A DNA stretch of 64,000 bases from Bacteroidota bacterium (GCA_009909035.1 JAAAOB010000021.1:51068-115067); one strand, 5' to 3'; shown: positions 17,892 to 27,532, counted from the first letter of the stretch. Numbers and translations: made by a program. The notes: generated by a model not told the origin, from the sequence alone.

Positions 17892-19634
17892 ATGAATTAT
17901 ACCTTTTTCGATTTTCTGCAGCTGATCGGCGCACTCGGAATTTTCATTTACGGAATGAAAATTTTTAGTGATGGCCTTCAGAAAGTTGCAGGCAGTAAAC
18001 TGCGGGCCATTTTAAAAGGAATGACCACGACCAGATTTCGTGGCATCATTACCGGGTTTGCTACAACAACGATTACCCAGTCTTCCTCCACAACCACTGT
18101 GATGGTGGTTAGCTTTGTTAATGCCGGCCTGATAACCTTCGTTGAGTCCACAGGTGTGATTATGGGGGCCAACATCGGCACAACCGTTACCGCCTGGATG
18201 GTGTCGATTTTCGGTTTTAAGATGCAGATCACGCCGATTGCCATCATGCTGATTGGTATCTTTTTTCCCTTTATGTTTTTTGGTAAGGAGAAACTGCAGA
18301 ACCTGGCGGAAGCGATGATCGGCTTTGGTATCCTGTTTATTGGCCTGGAATTTATCAAAAACGGGGTTCCCAACATCAGCGAAAACCCCGAAATGTTTGC
18401 TTTCCTGGATCAGTTTACCGATTTCGGCTTCCTTTCGATCCTGCTCTTCGTAGTTGCCGGGACATTGCTTACGCTTCTGACCCAATCCTCCTCAGCGGCA
18501 TCGGCCATTACGCTGGTGATGCTTTTCCAGGGCTGGATCGACTTTCCCATTGCGGCGGCAATGGTACTCGGTGAAAATATCGGTACCACGGTGACGGCCA
18601 ATATCGCCGCTATTGTGGGCAATGTGTACGCCAAGCGGGCCGCCCGGTTCCATTTTGTGTTTAATGTGTTCGGGGTTGTGTGGATGCTGCTTCTCATGCA
18701 GCCGTTTCTGGTGGGAATTGATATGACGATGACCTACTTTTCGCCGGAAGCGGGATCGGTATTTGATGCAGTGGATGAGGTTGGGCGGGCCAATGCCACG
18801 CTGGCGCTCTCTCTGTTTCACACCACGTTTAACGTCATCAATGTGCTGCTGCTCTTCGCATTCGTTCCCAAAATTGTCTCCTTCGTTGAGAAGGTTCAAA
18901 CCGAATCTAAAACATCGGACGACAAGTTCCGCCTTCAATTTATCTCATCCGGTATGATGTCCTCGCCGGAAATGTCTATTGAGCAGGCGCGCAAAGAAAT
19001 TGAGCTTTTCGCCAAACTACTTGAGAAGATGCACTTTAGTTTCCAGGGATTGTTTTTCAAGAAGCAGAAAAAACACGAAAAATTCCTGAAAAAAATTAAA
19101 AAGAGGGAGGAGATTACCGACAACATCGAGCTGGAAATTGCAGAGTACCTGACAAAAATTTCGAGTTATAACCTGTCCGATTCGGCGACCCGGAAAATAC
19201 GCGCCATGCACAGTATCATTAACGACATGGAGCGTGTGGGCGATATTTACTTTCAAATGTCGAAAACGTTCGAAGACATGGAAAAAGAGGGTATTGAGCT
19301 GCCGAAAGGTGCCGTAGAAGAAATAGGTGAGATGTTGAATGTATTGCATAACGCCATTAAGCATGTTCGCCGGAACCTGGATAAACAAAATGGCGATTTC
19401 GATCTAAACAGGGCGATCGATATTGAGAAGGAGATCAATATCATGCGTGACCAGCTCATGGATAAACATTATCAGCGTCTTGAGAAAAAGGAGTACTCCA
19501 ACAAAGCCGGGTTCATTTATCTGGACTACCTGAACCGCATGGAAAAGATTGGCGATCACCTGTTTAACGTTAGCGAAGCACTTGCGGGCCGCAAAGTAAA
19601 AAAAGCGTATTCAAACGTTATGGACGATCGGTAG
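17892..19634 (+). CDS. Na+/phosphate cotransporter family protein with PhoU-like domain
   Basis: A 580-residue NptA/YjbB-type inner-membrane transporter importing phosphate with sodium. The two inverted PF02690 repeats carry the diagnostic QSSSTTTV (63-70) and QSSSAASA (about 200) motifs with surrounding membrane spans over residues 5-330. Residues about 350-570 are helical and charged, with repeated acidic segments typical of a PhoU-like regulatory domain. No pho genes lie next to it; upstream is an MtfA-like peptidase and a leader hairpin. Sodium dependence is from family knowledge. Substrate phosphate rather than another anion is likely but not proven by sequence. Confidence 0.88.
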   Translation: MNYTFFDFLQLIGALGIFIYGMKIFSDGLQKVAGSKLRAILKGMTTTRFRGIITGFATTTITQSSSTTTVMVVSFVNAGLITFVESTGVIMGANIGTTVTAWMVSIFGFKMQITPIAIMLIGIFFPFMFFGKEKLQNLAEAMIGFGILFIGLEFIKNGVPNISENPEMFAFLDQFTDFGFLSILLFVVAGTLLTLLTQSSSAASAITLVMLFQGWIDFPIAAAMVLGENIGTTVTANIAAIVGNVYAKRAARFHFVFNVFGVVWMLLLMQPFLVGIDMTMTYFSPEAGSVFDAVDEVGRANATLALSLFHTTFNVINVLLLFAFVPKIVSFVEKVQTESKTSDDKFRLQFISSGMMSSPEMSIEQARKEIELFAKLLEKMHFSFQGLFFKKQKKHEKFLKKIKKREEITDNIELEIAEYLTKISSYNLSDSATRKIRAMHSIINDMERVGDIYFQMSKTFEDMEKEGIELPKGAVEEIGEMLNVLHNAIKHVRRNLDKQNGDFDLNRAIDIEKEINIMRDQLMDKHYQRLEKKEYSNKAGFIYLDYLNRMEKIGDHLFNVSEALAGRKVKKAYSNVMDDR

Positions 19635-19695
19635 GACTGCCCGGCAGGGTCCTGGATGGGCGGCCTCTGAAAGCCAATGCCGGACCGTGATCGCC

Positions 19696-20433
19696 TTACC
19701 CTTTTTTGTCTTTAACGTAAATCGCTTTTGACTGGCCCTCGCCTACGGACCGTTCCTCAATTTCAAAAAGTTTCATCGCTTTCACAAGTTCCCCCAACTT
19801 CTGGAACCCGTAGTTTCGAGGGTCAAAACCGGGCGACTGTTTCGCAATATAGCTTCCAACCGGTGCAAGGTGTGCCCAACCACTCTCATCGGAAGCCGCT
19901 TCAATAGCATTTCGAACCAGGTTCACAAGTTTTGTATCCTGTTTCAGTTCGTTGATTGGCTGCCGCTTGCTTTTCGTTTTTTCATCCGGATCGTCTTTCA
20001 GAACTTCGGTGTAGATAAATTTATCGCAAGCGGCTACAAAGGGGTCCGGAGTTTTCTTCTCTCCGAACCCGTAGACTGTCAGGCCCGATTCCCGGATTCG
20101 GGCGGCGAGTTTGGTAAAGTCACTATCGCTGCTGATTAAGCAAAACCCATCAAAACGCCCGGTATACAGCAGGTCCATAGCATCAATAATGAGCGCACTG
20201 TCGGTGGCATTTTTCCCCTTTGTATAGCCGAACTGCTGGATCGGCTGAATGGAATGTTGAAGGAGAATATCTTTCCACCCCCGGAGCTGTGAAAGGGTCC
20301 AGTCTCCGTAAATTCGTTTCACATTAGCTGTGCCGTACTTGGCAATTTCCGCCAACAGGTTCTCTGTGATGGCAGGTTGTGCATTGTCGGCATCAATTAA
20401 AATAGCGAGTTTCTGCGTGGTTTTAGGTTCCAT
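19696..20433 (-). CDS. NYN domain protein with OST-HTH/LOTUS C-terminus
   Basis: The N-terminal half is a NYN/LabA-type PIN-fold nuclease domain: LAILIDADNAQ (first acidic residues), KGKNATDSALIIDAMD (second) and LISSDSDFTKLAARI (third). The C-terminal half, from about residue 155, matches the small OST-HTH/LOTUS module (LVRNAIEAASDESGWAHL, GSYIAKQSPGFDPRNYGFQKLGELV), which binds RNA. The protein probably cuts or recognises RNA. I chose the ATG at 20433 (245 residues) because it begins just before the first strand; an ATG at 20478 would add 15 residues. It is convergent with the Na/Pi gene and shows no operon partner. Confidence 0.85.
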   Translation of the reverse strand: MEPKTTQKLAILIDADNAQPAITENLLAEIAKYGTANVKRIYGDWTLSQLRGWKDILLQHSIQPIQQFGYTKGKNATDSALIIDAMDLLYTGRFDGFCLISSDSDFTKLAARIRESGLTVYGFGEKKTPDPFVAACDKFIYTEVLKDDPDEKTKSKRQPINELKQDTKLVNLVRNAIEAASDESGWAHLAPVGSYIAKQSPGFDPRNYGFQKLGELVKAMKLFEIEERSVGEGQSKAIYVKDKKG

Positions 20434-20720
20434 AACGTCGGGATTTGGCAATGATAGTACATAATGATCCGAAAACATGCTGATAGAACCAGCAACGGTT
20501 TGCAGCTGGTACGGTGCATGCCGTTTGTGAAGCAGATGTAAATCTAAGGTATTAACTAATTTGATGTAAAGTTGAAAAATACCCGAATGTTTTTGTATCT
20601 ATAAAGAAGAGTGCCGATCTGCCGGAAGCGTTTATTGATGGTAATGTATCGGCCGTAATATAATGTGGCTGGTAAACACCAGTGTACAAACTACATGCAA
20701 TCAGAACAGGAGTATTGTTT

Positions 20721-20897
20721 ATGCCTAAATGTGAACTTTATAAAGACGTTAAAGGTGAATGGCGCTGGAGGAGGACGAAGAAAAATGGAGACATCGAAGC
20801 GTTTTCCAAGCAGGGCTTTAAAGATGAAGAAGAATGTAAAAAAAATGGGAAAGAGGAGGGAAATTGCACCAGTTTTAGAAAAGGAGCTTTCCATTAA
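20721..20897 (+). CDS. DUF1508 (YegP-like) small protein
   Basis: A 58-residue protein starting at the ATG at 20721, with AGGAG 8 bases upstream (20708-20712). The sequence CELYKDVKGEWRWRR followed by NGDIEAFSKQGF and KDEEECKKN matches the DUF1508 repeat, a small beta-beta-beta-alpha unit found singly or in tandem. Its biochemical role is unknown. A strong terminator follows at 20922-20958 and a cold-shock gene lies after it. The gene is short enough to be missed by automatic callers. Confidence 0.8.
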   Translation: MPKCELYKDVKGEWRWRRTKKNGDIEAFSKQGFKDEEECKKNGKEEGNCTSFRKGAFH

Positions 20898-20921
20898 AAC
20901 GTGAGCCCACAGGATGCAATT

Positions 20922-20958
20922 AAAAAAAGGGAGGGATAACATTCTCATCCCTTTTTTT
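20922..20958 (+). terminator. Rho-independent terminator after DUF1508 gene
   Basis: AAAAAAAGGG (20922-20931) pairs with CCCTTTTTTT (20949-20958), the T-run being part of the stem. It works in both directions in principle; 24 bp follow the DUF1508 stop. Confidence 0.8.
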
Positions 20959-21144
20959 GTTAGGATGAAGCGATATGAATTCCGATGGGTGGATGAATTT
21001 TATTAGGTATTGGTTTTGATAAGCCATATATTAAGAGTGTTAATTTTAAACCCACCTACGGTACGACAATTTTTTTGGAAACGACATGGTATCGCCCTTC
21101 TTTTCATTAGATCAACACTTAGGTGTATAAATTCTATATATATT

Positions 21145-21366
21145 ATGAGTAAGCAAACAGGTAAAGTAAAATGGTTCGACGCTGAAAAAGGTTTTGGATT
21201 TATCCAGCCAGACGAAGGCGGAAAGGACATTTTTGTACACAGAAACAACATCGAGAACTTAGGCTTTCAAGAAGGACTTGAAGACGGTGAAGCCGTTGAG
21301 TACAATGTAGAGGAAACTCCCAAAGGACTCAGCGCTACGGATGTAGTAAGTCTTATTTACGAATAA
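21145..21366 (+). CDS. Cold-shock domain protein
   Basis: A 73-residue single cold-shock domain, the usual length of CspA-like proteins. RNP1 is KGFGFI (15-20) and RNP2 is DIFVH (28-32); the N-terminal GKVKWFDAEKG is canonical. The protein binds single-stranded RNA or DNA and melts structure. The ATG at 21145 is preferred over an in-frame start at 21010, which would add 45 unrelated residues that belong to the leader. The 186-bp upstream region is AT-rich and probably a long 5' leader, as in other cold-shock genes. A strong terminator follows. Confidence 0.95.
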   Translation: MSKQTGKVKWFDAEKGFGFIQPDEGGKDIFVHRNNIENLGFQEGLEDGEAVEYNVEETPKGLSATDVVSLIYE

Positions 21367-21390
21367 GCACCACATTTTAATGTGTATCAA

Positions 21391-21424
21391 AAGCCCGTAT
21401 TTTTACGTACGGGCTTTTTTTTGG
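21391..21424 (+). terminator. Rho-independent terminator after cold-shock gene
   Basis: AAGCCCGTA (21391-21399) pairs with TACGGGCTT (21408-21416) over an 8-base loop, followed by a run of T. It starts 24 bases after the stop codon. Confidence 0.88.
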
Positions 21425-21504
21425 CTTTAGTTTCGTTTAAAATAAAGCCCGTATTGCCTTCATCTTCCCGGCCTGAAAGCAGGTAATTTTTTATAGATCT
21501 TTTC

Positions 21505-22302
21505 TCATCCTTCAAAGTAGGCCCTGGCAATAGCTGTGAACCTGCCCGGTTGGTCCAAAAAGGCATAGTGTCCGGCATGATCAATCTCAATCAGCGTTCC
21601 GTTTTTGAGGCTCTTTTCAAGACGTCGTCCCTGATCGATTGGTGTCGCCTCATCGTCCATTCCCCACAGTAATAACACTTCTTCATCAACGGATTGCAGG
21701 CTGTCATCAAAATATTCGGTAACCGACTTCACAAATGTCTCTCTCATGACACCGGTTAGTTTACTGTAGTCCGAAGAGCCGAGGGATTTCCAAACCGCGG
21801 TATCTCTCAGCCAGTTCATGGCGGATTCACGTCTGGAGGGAATCACCAGCTTTACAGGAAGTTTCAATAAAGTTGCCGTAAACCGTTTGATGTAGTACCG
21901 GGCAGATCTGCGTGGTTTAAGCCCTGCACCACCCGTGATAATAATTTTTCCAAATGGACCGCTTTTTTCCGTGCGGCTCAGCAGTTTGAGCATGATACGC
22001 CCGCCAAACGAGTGAACAAGAAAATCAACAGGTGTATCGGGGAATTCCTTCATCATCAAGCTATTGATCATATCAGCATAGTCGCCGACATCCCATGCCC
22101 GGGGCGGCTCCGGGGAGTGCCCAAACCCCGGCAGGTCTACGATGACGCAGTTTCTGATATCAGAAAGCCGTTTTGCAAGTGGCTTCATGACCTCTGCACT
22201 ACTGCCCCAACCGTGAAGAATAATCAGAGGGTTTCCCTTACCGGCAGTGTACCAGGCAACGGTTGCTCCGTCAAACGTAAAGATATGTGATGTAAATGGC
22301 AT
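21505..22302 (-). CDS. Alpha/beta hydrolase
   Basis: A 265-residue soluble alpha/beta-fold hydrolase. HGWG (30-33) gives the oxyanion region, the nucleophile is Ser98 in VHSFGG, an acid is in LLWGMDDEATP (about 214) and the histidine is in DHAGHYAFLD (about 243), so the triad is complete. Substrate is not predictable; the family includes esterases, C-C hydrolases and haloperoxidase-like enzymes. It is divergent from the helix-hairpin-helix gene and has no operon partners. Confidence 0.83.
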   Translation of the reverse strand: MPFTSHIFTFDGATVAWYTAGKGNPLIILHGWGSSAEVMKPLAKRLSDIRNCVIVDLPGFGHSPEPPRAWDVGDYADMINSLMMKEFPDTPVDFLVHSFGGRIMLKLLSRTEKSGPFGKIIITGGAGLKPRRSARYYIKRFTATLLKLPVKLVIPSRRESAMNWLRDTAVWKSLGSSDYSKLTGVMRETFVKSVTEYFDDSLQSVDEEVLLLWGMDDEATPIDQGRRLEKSLKNGTLIEIDHAGHYAFLDQPGRFTAIARAYFEG

Positions 22303-22368
22303 AGAATCTGTAAGGGATGTTCAATTTTTGGATCATAAAAGTAAGGATGAACCAGAAAGGAGCAAACT

Positions 22369-22923
22369 ATGAAACGAAGATTATTTTTTTGGATCGATAA
22401 ACTTCAAATACAGAGAAACGAACGGATTGTGCTCTCATGGTTGATGCTGCTTGCGATGATTCTCAGCACGATTGTGCTTTTTGCGGATCTGTCCCCCTCG
22501 CCGGACCATTATGACTACTCCGAACTGGAGCGCGTGTTCCGCGAAAGGTCAGAGCAGCAGCAAAAAGAGCAGAGGGCCATCATGGCGCGTTACAGTCCGG
22601 TGCCTGATCAGGAATTAAATGCCGGCAATCAGGACAGATATACTGACAAAAGTAAACTGGATCAACAAAAGAGCCTGGAAGACGTAAAATCTCTTAAAAC
22701 GAAGAAACAGAACGGTGTGTCTGCTGATACAACGGTTATCAATATAAATCGTGCAGATGCAGATCGGCTCCAGGAGCTGCCGGGAATCGGACCTACGTAT
22801 GCTTCACGGATCATTGAGTGGCGAAAAGAGAATGGCAAATTTGAGTCTGTAGACCAACTGCTTGAAATCCGCGGGATTGGTCCAAAACGGCTGGAGAAAA
22901 TAAAGCCACTTGTGATTCTTTAG
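22369..22923 (+). CDS. Membrane-anchored helix-hairpin-helix protein (ComEA-like)
   Basis: 184 residues with one membrane span (about 21-39, [17 protein letters not shown]), a charged linker, and a C-terminal ComEA-type double HhH module (about 124-184). [20 protein letters not shown] and [15 protein letters not shown] are the two hairpins that bind DNA without sequence specificity. The topology suggests a DNA-binding domain outside the cytoplasm, as in DNA uptake, although no other competence genes are near. AAAGGAG sits 6 bases before the ATG. Gene porX starts 91 bp downstream in the same direction. Confidence 0.82.
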   Translation: MKRRLFFWIDKLQIQRNERIVLSWLMLLAMILSTIVLFADLSPSPDHYDYSELERVFRERSEQQQKEQRAIMARYSPVPDQELNAGNQDRYTDKSKLDQQKSLEDVKSLKTKKQNGVSADTTVININRADADRLQELPGIGPTYASRIIEWRKENGKFESVDQLLEIRGIGPKRLEKIKPLVIL

Positions 22924-23014
22924 TTATCGGTCCGTGTTTCCAAAAGGCTGCGGCTTTGCCTATTTTCTATGTGCAGACGGATCTGCATCAAATCAGGATA
23001 AACATAACGGGAAG

Positions 23015-24562
23015 ATGGCAAACCAAATATTGTGGGCAGACGATGAAATCGATCAGCTCAAATCGCATATCATTTTTTTGAAAAACAAGGGATTTACGAT
23101 CACCCCCGTCACAAATGGCGAAGATGCTGTATCGATGATCAAGGAGAATGTGTTTGACCTTGTGTTCCTGGATGAACAGATGCCCGGCATGGATGGCCTG
23201 GCCACACTCGAACAGATTCAGAGCCTGCAACCCTCTCTGCCGGTTGTGATGATCACCAAGAGCGAAGAGGAGTCGATCATGGAAGACGCAATTGGCAGCA
23301 AAATTGCGGACTATCTGATCAAACCGGTCAACCCAAACCAGATTCTTCTCTCTATCAAGCGGACGCTCGATAAAAAACGGATCGAAAAAGAGAAATCGGC
23401 TCAGTCTTATCTCAAGAACTTTAATGAACTCAGTTCCCGGTTTAACGAGCAGACCGACTGGAGAGGCTGGATTGACATCTACCGGACCCTTACCCACTGG
23501 GAACTGAACCTGGAGGACAGCGACCAGGGACTACAGCAAGTGCTTGAAGATCAGTTCCAGCAGGCAAACCAGGCTTTTGGTAAATTTGTTGAGCTCGAGT
23601 ACAAATCATGGCTCACAAAAGAGAAGGGAGAGCGGCCTATGTTGAGTCCTGATCTGCTGGAGGAGAAAGTATTTCCAAGAATCTCGGATGATGAAACCGT
23701 TGTCTTTTTTCTTATCGACTGTATGCGGTATGATCAGTGGATCCTGTTTGAACGGATCCTTACCGAATATTTTTCGATTGAAACAGATTTTTACTACTCC
23801 ATACTTCCAACCGCAACTCCGTATTCCAGGAACTCTATTTTCTCCGGACTCTACCCGCTTCAAATTAAAGAGAGGCACCCCCAGCTGTGGGAGATGGGAA
23901 AGGATGAATATTCTCTGAATCAGCACGAGGAGGAGCTGCTGGAAAAATATATGGCACGACACCACTTATCGAATTCTTTTAAGTACGAAAAAGTGGTAAG
24001 GCCTGAGGATGGCAAACGGATTGCAGATAAAATGTCGAATTATGCCCAATCTGCATTTTCAGCTATTGTATATAACTTTGTGGATACACTGGTCCACAGC
24101 AGGTCCGATTCCGAAGTTCTCAAACAGCTGTCGCCAGATGTACCCGCGTTCCGGTCTCTTACCGAATCCTGGTTTCAGCACTCCTCGCTCCTCCAAATGT
24201 TCAAGGAACTTGCGCACGAAGATGTTACCGTTGTCGTCTCAACAGATCATGGATCTGTCCGTTCAATGCGGGATACAAAAGTTTTTGGGGATCGCGATGC
24301 TGCCACAAACCTGCGGTACAAATATGGCCGAAACTTGAAGGCTGAGGAGAACGCGGCTATTTTTATTGATAAGCCGGAAGAGTATTTTTTGCCGGTTCCC
24401 CCCGCCGCCAACAGTTACATAATCGCTAAAGAGGATTACTATTTTGTCTATCCAACAAACTATCATAAATTTCAGAATCTGTACAAAGATACCTTTCAGC
24501 ATGGCGGCGCTTCTATGGAAGAGATGATTTTGCCCGTAGCTACGCTTAAACCCCGGTCCTGA
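23015..24562 (+). CDS. porX: PorX response regulator: receiver plus PglZ phosphatase domain
   Basis: A 515-residue cytoplasmic regulator. The receiver domain (1-120) has acidic residues Asp9-Asp10, phosphoacceptor Asp53 in FLDEQMPG and Lys103 in LIKP. The C-terminal PglZ domain of the alkaline phosphatase fold shows [12 protein letters not shown] (metal Asp235), [15 protein letters not shown] (nucleophile threonine about 266-268) and [10 protein letters not shown]. This receiver-PglZ architecture with the N-terminus [13 protein letters not shown] is that of PorX, which with PorY and SigP controls type IX secretion genes in Porphyromonas and relatives. I start at the ATG at 23015; an upstream frame from 22934 lacks family similarity. 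The tsaE ATG follows after 3 bp. Confidence 0.92.
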   Translation: MANQILWADDEIDQLKSHIIFLKNKGFTITPVTNGEDAVSMIKENVFDLVFLDEQMPGMDGLATLEQIQSLQPSLPVVMITKSEEESIMEDAIGSKIADYLIKPVNPNQILLSIKRTLDKKRIEKEKSAQSYLKNFNELSSRFNEQTDWRGWIDIYRTLTHWELNLEDSDQGLQQVLEDQFQQANQAFGKFVELEYKSWLTKEKGERPMLSPDLLEEKVFPRISDDETVVFFLIDCMRYDQWILFERILTEYFSIETDFYYSILPTATPYSRNSIFSGLYPLQIKERHPQLWEMGKDEYSLNQHEEELLEKYMARHHLSNSFKYEKVVRPEDGKRIADKMSNYAQSAFSAIVYNFVDTLVHSRSDSEVLKQLSPDVPAFRSLTESWFQHSSLLQMFKELAHEDVTVVVSTDHGSVRSMRDTKVFGDRDAATNLRYKYGRNLKAEENAAIFIDKPEEYFLPVPPAANSYIIAKEDYYFVYPTNYHKFQNLYKDTFQHGGASMEEMILPVATLKPRS

Positions 24563-24565
24563 TAT

Positions 24566-24979
24566 ATGGAAGAGGTTATCTGCAGCGATGAAACGCAGAC
24601 GGCAGCACTTGCCCAAAGGATAGGCAAAAACACAGTTGCCGGCGATATTATATGCTTGAAAGGGGAACTTGGTGCAGGTAAAACTCATTTTGTGAAGGGA
24701 TTTGTGAGAGCTTTTGATATTTCGCCGGAAGCTGTTTCAAGCCCTACATTTTCCATTATACATGAGTATAGCGGACGCTTAACTATTTATCACTTTGATT
24801 GCTACCGCCTGTCGGATCCGCGGGAGGCAGTTGAAATTGGTGCAGAGGAATATTTTTATGGCGACGGCGTTTGTATCATCGAATGGCCCGAGCGTATCGA
24901 ATCCATTCTTCCGGGGCATGTTAAGTGGATTGAAATTAACACGATAAACAGTACCACAAGGCAGTTCAGGTTGCATTGA
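24566..24979 (+). CDS. tsaE: tRNA threonylcarbamoyladenosine biosynthesis ATPase TsaE
   Basis: A 137-residue P-loop ATPase needed, with TsaB and TsaD, for t6A37 modification of ANN-decoding tRNAs. Walker A is GELGAGKT (33-40) and the switch region is SSPTFSIIHEY (58-68). FDCYRL and EWPERI are the usual conserved segments. It starts 3 bp after porX, a coupling seen in many Bacteroidota genomes, which suggests a shared transcript rather than a shared function. Confidence 0.95.
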   Translation: MEEVICSDETQTAALAQRIGKNTVAGDIICLKGELGAGKTHFVKGFVRAFDISPEAVSSPTFSIIHEYSGRLTIYHFDCYRLSDPREAVEIGAEEYFYGDGVCIIEWPERIESILPGHVKWIEINTINSTTRQFRLH

Positions 24980-25006
24980 AACGTCTTGCCGCAAAAAGAA
25001 CTTACG

Positions 25007-25291
25007 ATGTCAACGAAAAAACGACGACTTTCATACAGACTGGATTTGCTACCCGTAATTCTTCCTTATCACAGACGGGCAACGAACACCGTTCAGCTGG
25101 GTGATCTTGTCTACTACGGTCCATCACCCGAGTATTATGGTATCGGCGAGGTTGTGGATATTAGTGACAAATACAGCATTGTTGATTTTCGCGGAACCGG
25201 ACTACTCGGCATCCAAAAAGATGTGTTTGCAAACAAATACATCATTCCCATCCACAAGCTAAACCTTGGAAATATCCTGAAATCTACGTAA
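25007..25291 (+). CDS. Conserved small hypothetical protein
   Basis: I do not recognise the family. From the ATG at 25007 the product has 94 residues: a basic N-terminus (STKKRRLSYRLDLLP), then a compact region rich in strands (VQLGDLVYYGPSPEYYGIGEVVDI, SIVDFRGTG) with the look of a small SH3-like or PilZ-like barrel. No membrane span or cysteine pair. It lies 27 bp after tsaE and could be on the same transcript. A TTG at 24986 is a weaker alternative start. Confidence 0.55.
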   Translation: MSTKKRRLSYRLDLLPVILPYHRRATNTVQLGDLVYYGPSPEYYGIGEVVDISDKYSIVDFRGTGLLGIQKDVFANKYIIPIHKLNLGNILKST

Positions 25292-25436
25292 CGGTTTTGC
25301 CAGGCTTCTGGTACCGGGCTTGCCGCACATCTGTGTGGGTCCCATACGTATTCAATCCCACAATTCGTTGCAATTTCAATAGGTTTACCATCCGTTCGGT
25401 TCGACAACCAGGGGCCGAAGGTTTTCAGCGGGGGCT

Positions 25437-26828
25437 TCATTGTCGGGCTTTCCCTATAATCCAAAGTACTGCTGCAGCTGCCAGGCCGGGGTAGAACGGT
25501 TCCGTACCGGCAAACAGATAGCCCTGATCTTCAGTGGCGTACATTGTTCCAAGGATAAGCCAAATGAACGAGATGAGAGTAGGAATGACAATGGCATACA
25601 CTGCGACGGATTTTTTTATCTGAAAGATCCGGGAATAGATGCCCAGCACAGGAATTAAGAGCCCCGGTATACAGACGGAGCCGATCACATACCAAAGATC
25701 AATCACGCTTGGATAAATGACGGTGAGCAGAATACCGATCACAGCCGACAGTAAAATACCCGTACGAGTTAATTTGTTCGGTTTTATGGTGGGCAGAAAC
25801 TTCTGCAGGTAGTCGCGGCCAAGCGTCTGCCCGGAAATAAACAGATAGCTGTCCAGCGTGGACATGATGGTGGCCAGGAGGGTGACGAAAAAGAGCCCTT
25901 TCAGCCCGAATGGAAGAAGCTGATTGGCCAGTATCGGGTAGGACAGGATTGGGTTTTCTATATCGCCGCCAAGAATCACAAAGGCATAGAGACCGGTGAA
26001 ACAGGTGAGAAAGTCGAATAACGTCCAGAATCCGATAGAGATAAAAATTCCTTTTTTTGCGGTTGCAGGTGAGTCTGCCGCCGCCGCACGCTGATGGAAG
26101 CTGGGATCAACAAACGTCCACAGGGCGATAAAAAACCAAACCAGAATAAACTGCCAGCTAAATCCACCGGTCAAATCTTTATGGAGGTCCGGCAGCTCAG
26201 AGAAGAGAACCCCAAAGTTCCCGGTATCGGCTACTGCAAATAGCAGCAGCATACCGAACCCACCGAACATGAGTATAATTTGCAGCATATCCGTGCGGAT
26301 CACGGCCCCAAAACCTCCAATGGTTATATATAAGACGGAAAAAAGGGCAACCAGTGATGCATAGAGTATGTAGGGAGAATCACCGCCAATCATATATTGA
26401 AACAGAACGCCAAGCATCAAGATATATGGCGCGGGACTCACCAATATGAAGATAGGAAGCGCGCTGATCCGGCCGGCAAGCGGGCCATAGCGGTCGGCCA
26501 TGGCCTCAGGGATCGTCAACGCCTTGTTGAGCCGAATTTTACCTGCCAGTAAATGAGCAAAAATAGCCGAGAATAGATAAAACGGCATGCCAAAGATTAG
26601 CCATTGAGAAATGCCGAACTGGTAGCTGAATTCACCTACACCCAGTATACCACCGTACCAGGTGGACACCAGGGTGGCTACAAAAGCAGGTATGGTCACC
26701 TTACGGCCGCTAAGTAAGAACTCCTCTTCAGATTCCTCTTTCCAGCCCTTTTTCCAGCTCAACCAGATCAAGAAGAAGAAATATATTAGAATCAGCGCCC
26801 AGTCGATGGGTTGAAATGATGCAGACAC
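25437..26828 (-). CDS. Sodium:solute symporter family transporter
   Basis: A 463-residue integral membrane protein of the SSS family with about thirteen hydrophobic spans. Family features visible are GILGVGEFSYQFG in the first unwound helix, RFDxP-like IRLNKALTIPEAMADRYG, and the G-rich NPILSYPILANQLLP region in the seventh to eighth spans. It imports an organic solute with sodium; the substrate cannot be predicted. The thiamine pyrophosphokinase gene lies 7 bp upstream in the same direction, hinting at a cofactor precursor, but co-transcription is not proof. Confidence 0.85.
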   Translation of the reverse strand: MSASFQPIDWALILIYFFFLIWLSWKKGWKEESEEEFLLSGRKVTIPAFVATLVSTWYGGILGVGEFSYQFGISQWLIFGMPFYLFSAIFAHLLAGKIRLNKALTIPEAMADRYGPLAGRISALPIFILVSPAPYILMLGVLFQYMIGGDSPYILYASLVALFSVLYITIGGFGAVIRTDMLQIILMFGGFGMLLLFAVADTGNFGVLFSELPDLHKDLTGGFSWQFILVWFFIALWTFVDPSFHQRAAAADSPATAKKGIFISIGFWTLFDFLTCFTGLYAFVILGGDIENPILSYPILANQLLPFGLKGLFFVTLLATIMSTLDSYLFISGQTLGRDYLQKFLPTIKPNKLTRTGILLSAVIGILLTVIYPSVIDLWYVIGSVCIPGLLIPVLGIYSRIFQIKKSVAVYAIVIPTLISFIWLILGTMYATEDQGYLFAGTEPFYPGLAAAAVLWIIGKARQ

Positions 26829-26835
26829 AGTTCGC

Positions 26836-27474
26836 CTACCCTTTGTTATGGTTTATGAAAAAAAGAAGTTCACCCGTTTTAAACGAAATGGTTATTTCCG
26901 GTTGAGTTGTCTTGTTTGATGTGCCGTCAAAAACACCATTTTGCAGCGTGTCGTTTTGCAGTGGGAACTGCAGGCCGCTGCTTGTAACGCCGGTCACTGT
27001 TCCGGAGAGAGGGAAAAGTGAAACGGATGTGCCGGTGGGCAACGGCTCGGTGTGTGGTGATGAAAGAAGCTTAATGTCGCTGAATTTGTCTCTGAATACC
27101 AGGCTGTTGAACCGTGAGTGAAACCGTTTCAAAACGGAGAGGTTTTTTACTGTATGGTCTACACGTTTACCGGTGGCACCGAACACAACAGCCGCATCCA
27201 TTCCTTGTTCCAGGGCGTAGGAAAGTGCTTTTTCGAGATCATTGGTGTCTTGATCAGGATCTTTTATAACGGGACACGGAGCCTGTGCAATGTCCGTGAA
27301 GCTATCCATATCACCAATAATAACATCGGGTGTAAGGCCAAAGTCCTGAGCCGTAAAGGCTCCTCCGTCTGCAGCAATAAACAGGTCCGCTGAATGGAGT
27401 GAATCTGTAAATTGACCTTTGGTTGGCGCCTCACCGTTACATAAAAGTATGGCGGTTTTTGAATCAATTTTCAT
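26836..27474 (-). CDS. Thiamine pyrophosphokinase
   Basis: A cytosolic enzyme of 212 residues that transfers diphosphate from ATP to thiamine to make TPP. Signatures are ADGGAFTAQDFGLTPDVIIGD with GDMDSF, and DQDTNDLEKAL, which bind magnesium-ATP, and a C-terminal strand domain with LFPLSGTVTGVTSSGL that holds thiamine. The ATG at 27474 is used; the upstream GTG at 27480 would add two residues. It sits just upstream of the SSS transporter gene and is divergent from nrnA. No TPP riboswitch is visible in the 120-bp space between them. Confidence 0.9.
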   Translation of the reverse strand: MKIDSKTAILLCNGEAPTKGQFTDSLHSADLFIAADGGAFTAQDFGLTPDVIIGDMDSFTDIAQAPCPVIKDPDQDTNDLEKALSYALEQGMDAAVVFGATGKRVDHTVKNLSVLKRFHSRFNSLVFRDKFSDIKLLSSPHTEPLPTGTSVSLFPLSGTVTGVTSSGLQFPLQNDTLQNGVFDGTSNKTTQPEITISFKTGELLFFINHNKG

Positions 27475-27532
27475 GAACACGGTGCATTTGTATGATATTG
27501 AGAACTGTTTTGAAAATTAATTTGACTCCTAT

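Noticed and set aside
22934..23014. Upstream extension of porX
   Set aside because: The 27 added residues ([15 protein letters not shown]) do not resemble PorX; the family starts at [10 protein letters not shown], at 23015.
23680..24562. PglZ domain as a sign of BREX or another phage-defence system
   Set aside because: The domain is fused to a receiver and the neighbours are tsaE and a symporter. This is the PorX architecture; no BREX gene such as brxC, pglX or brxL is present.
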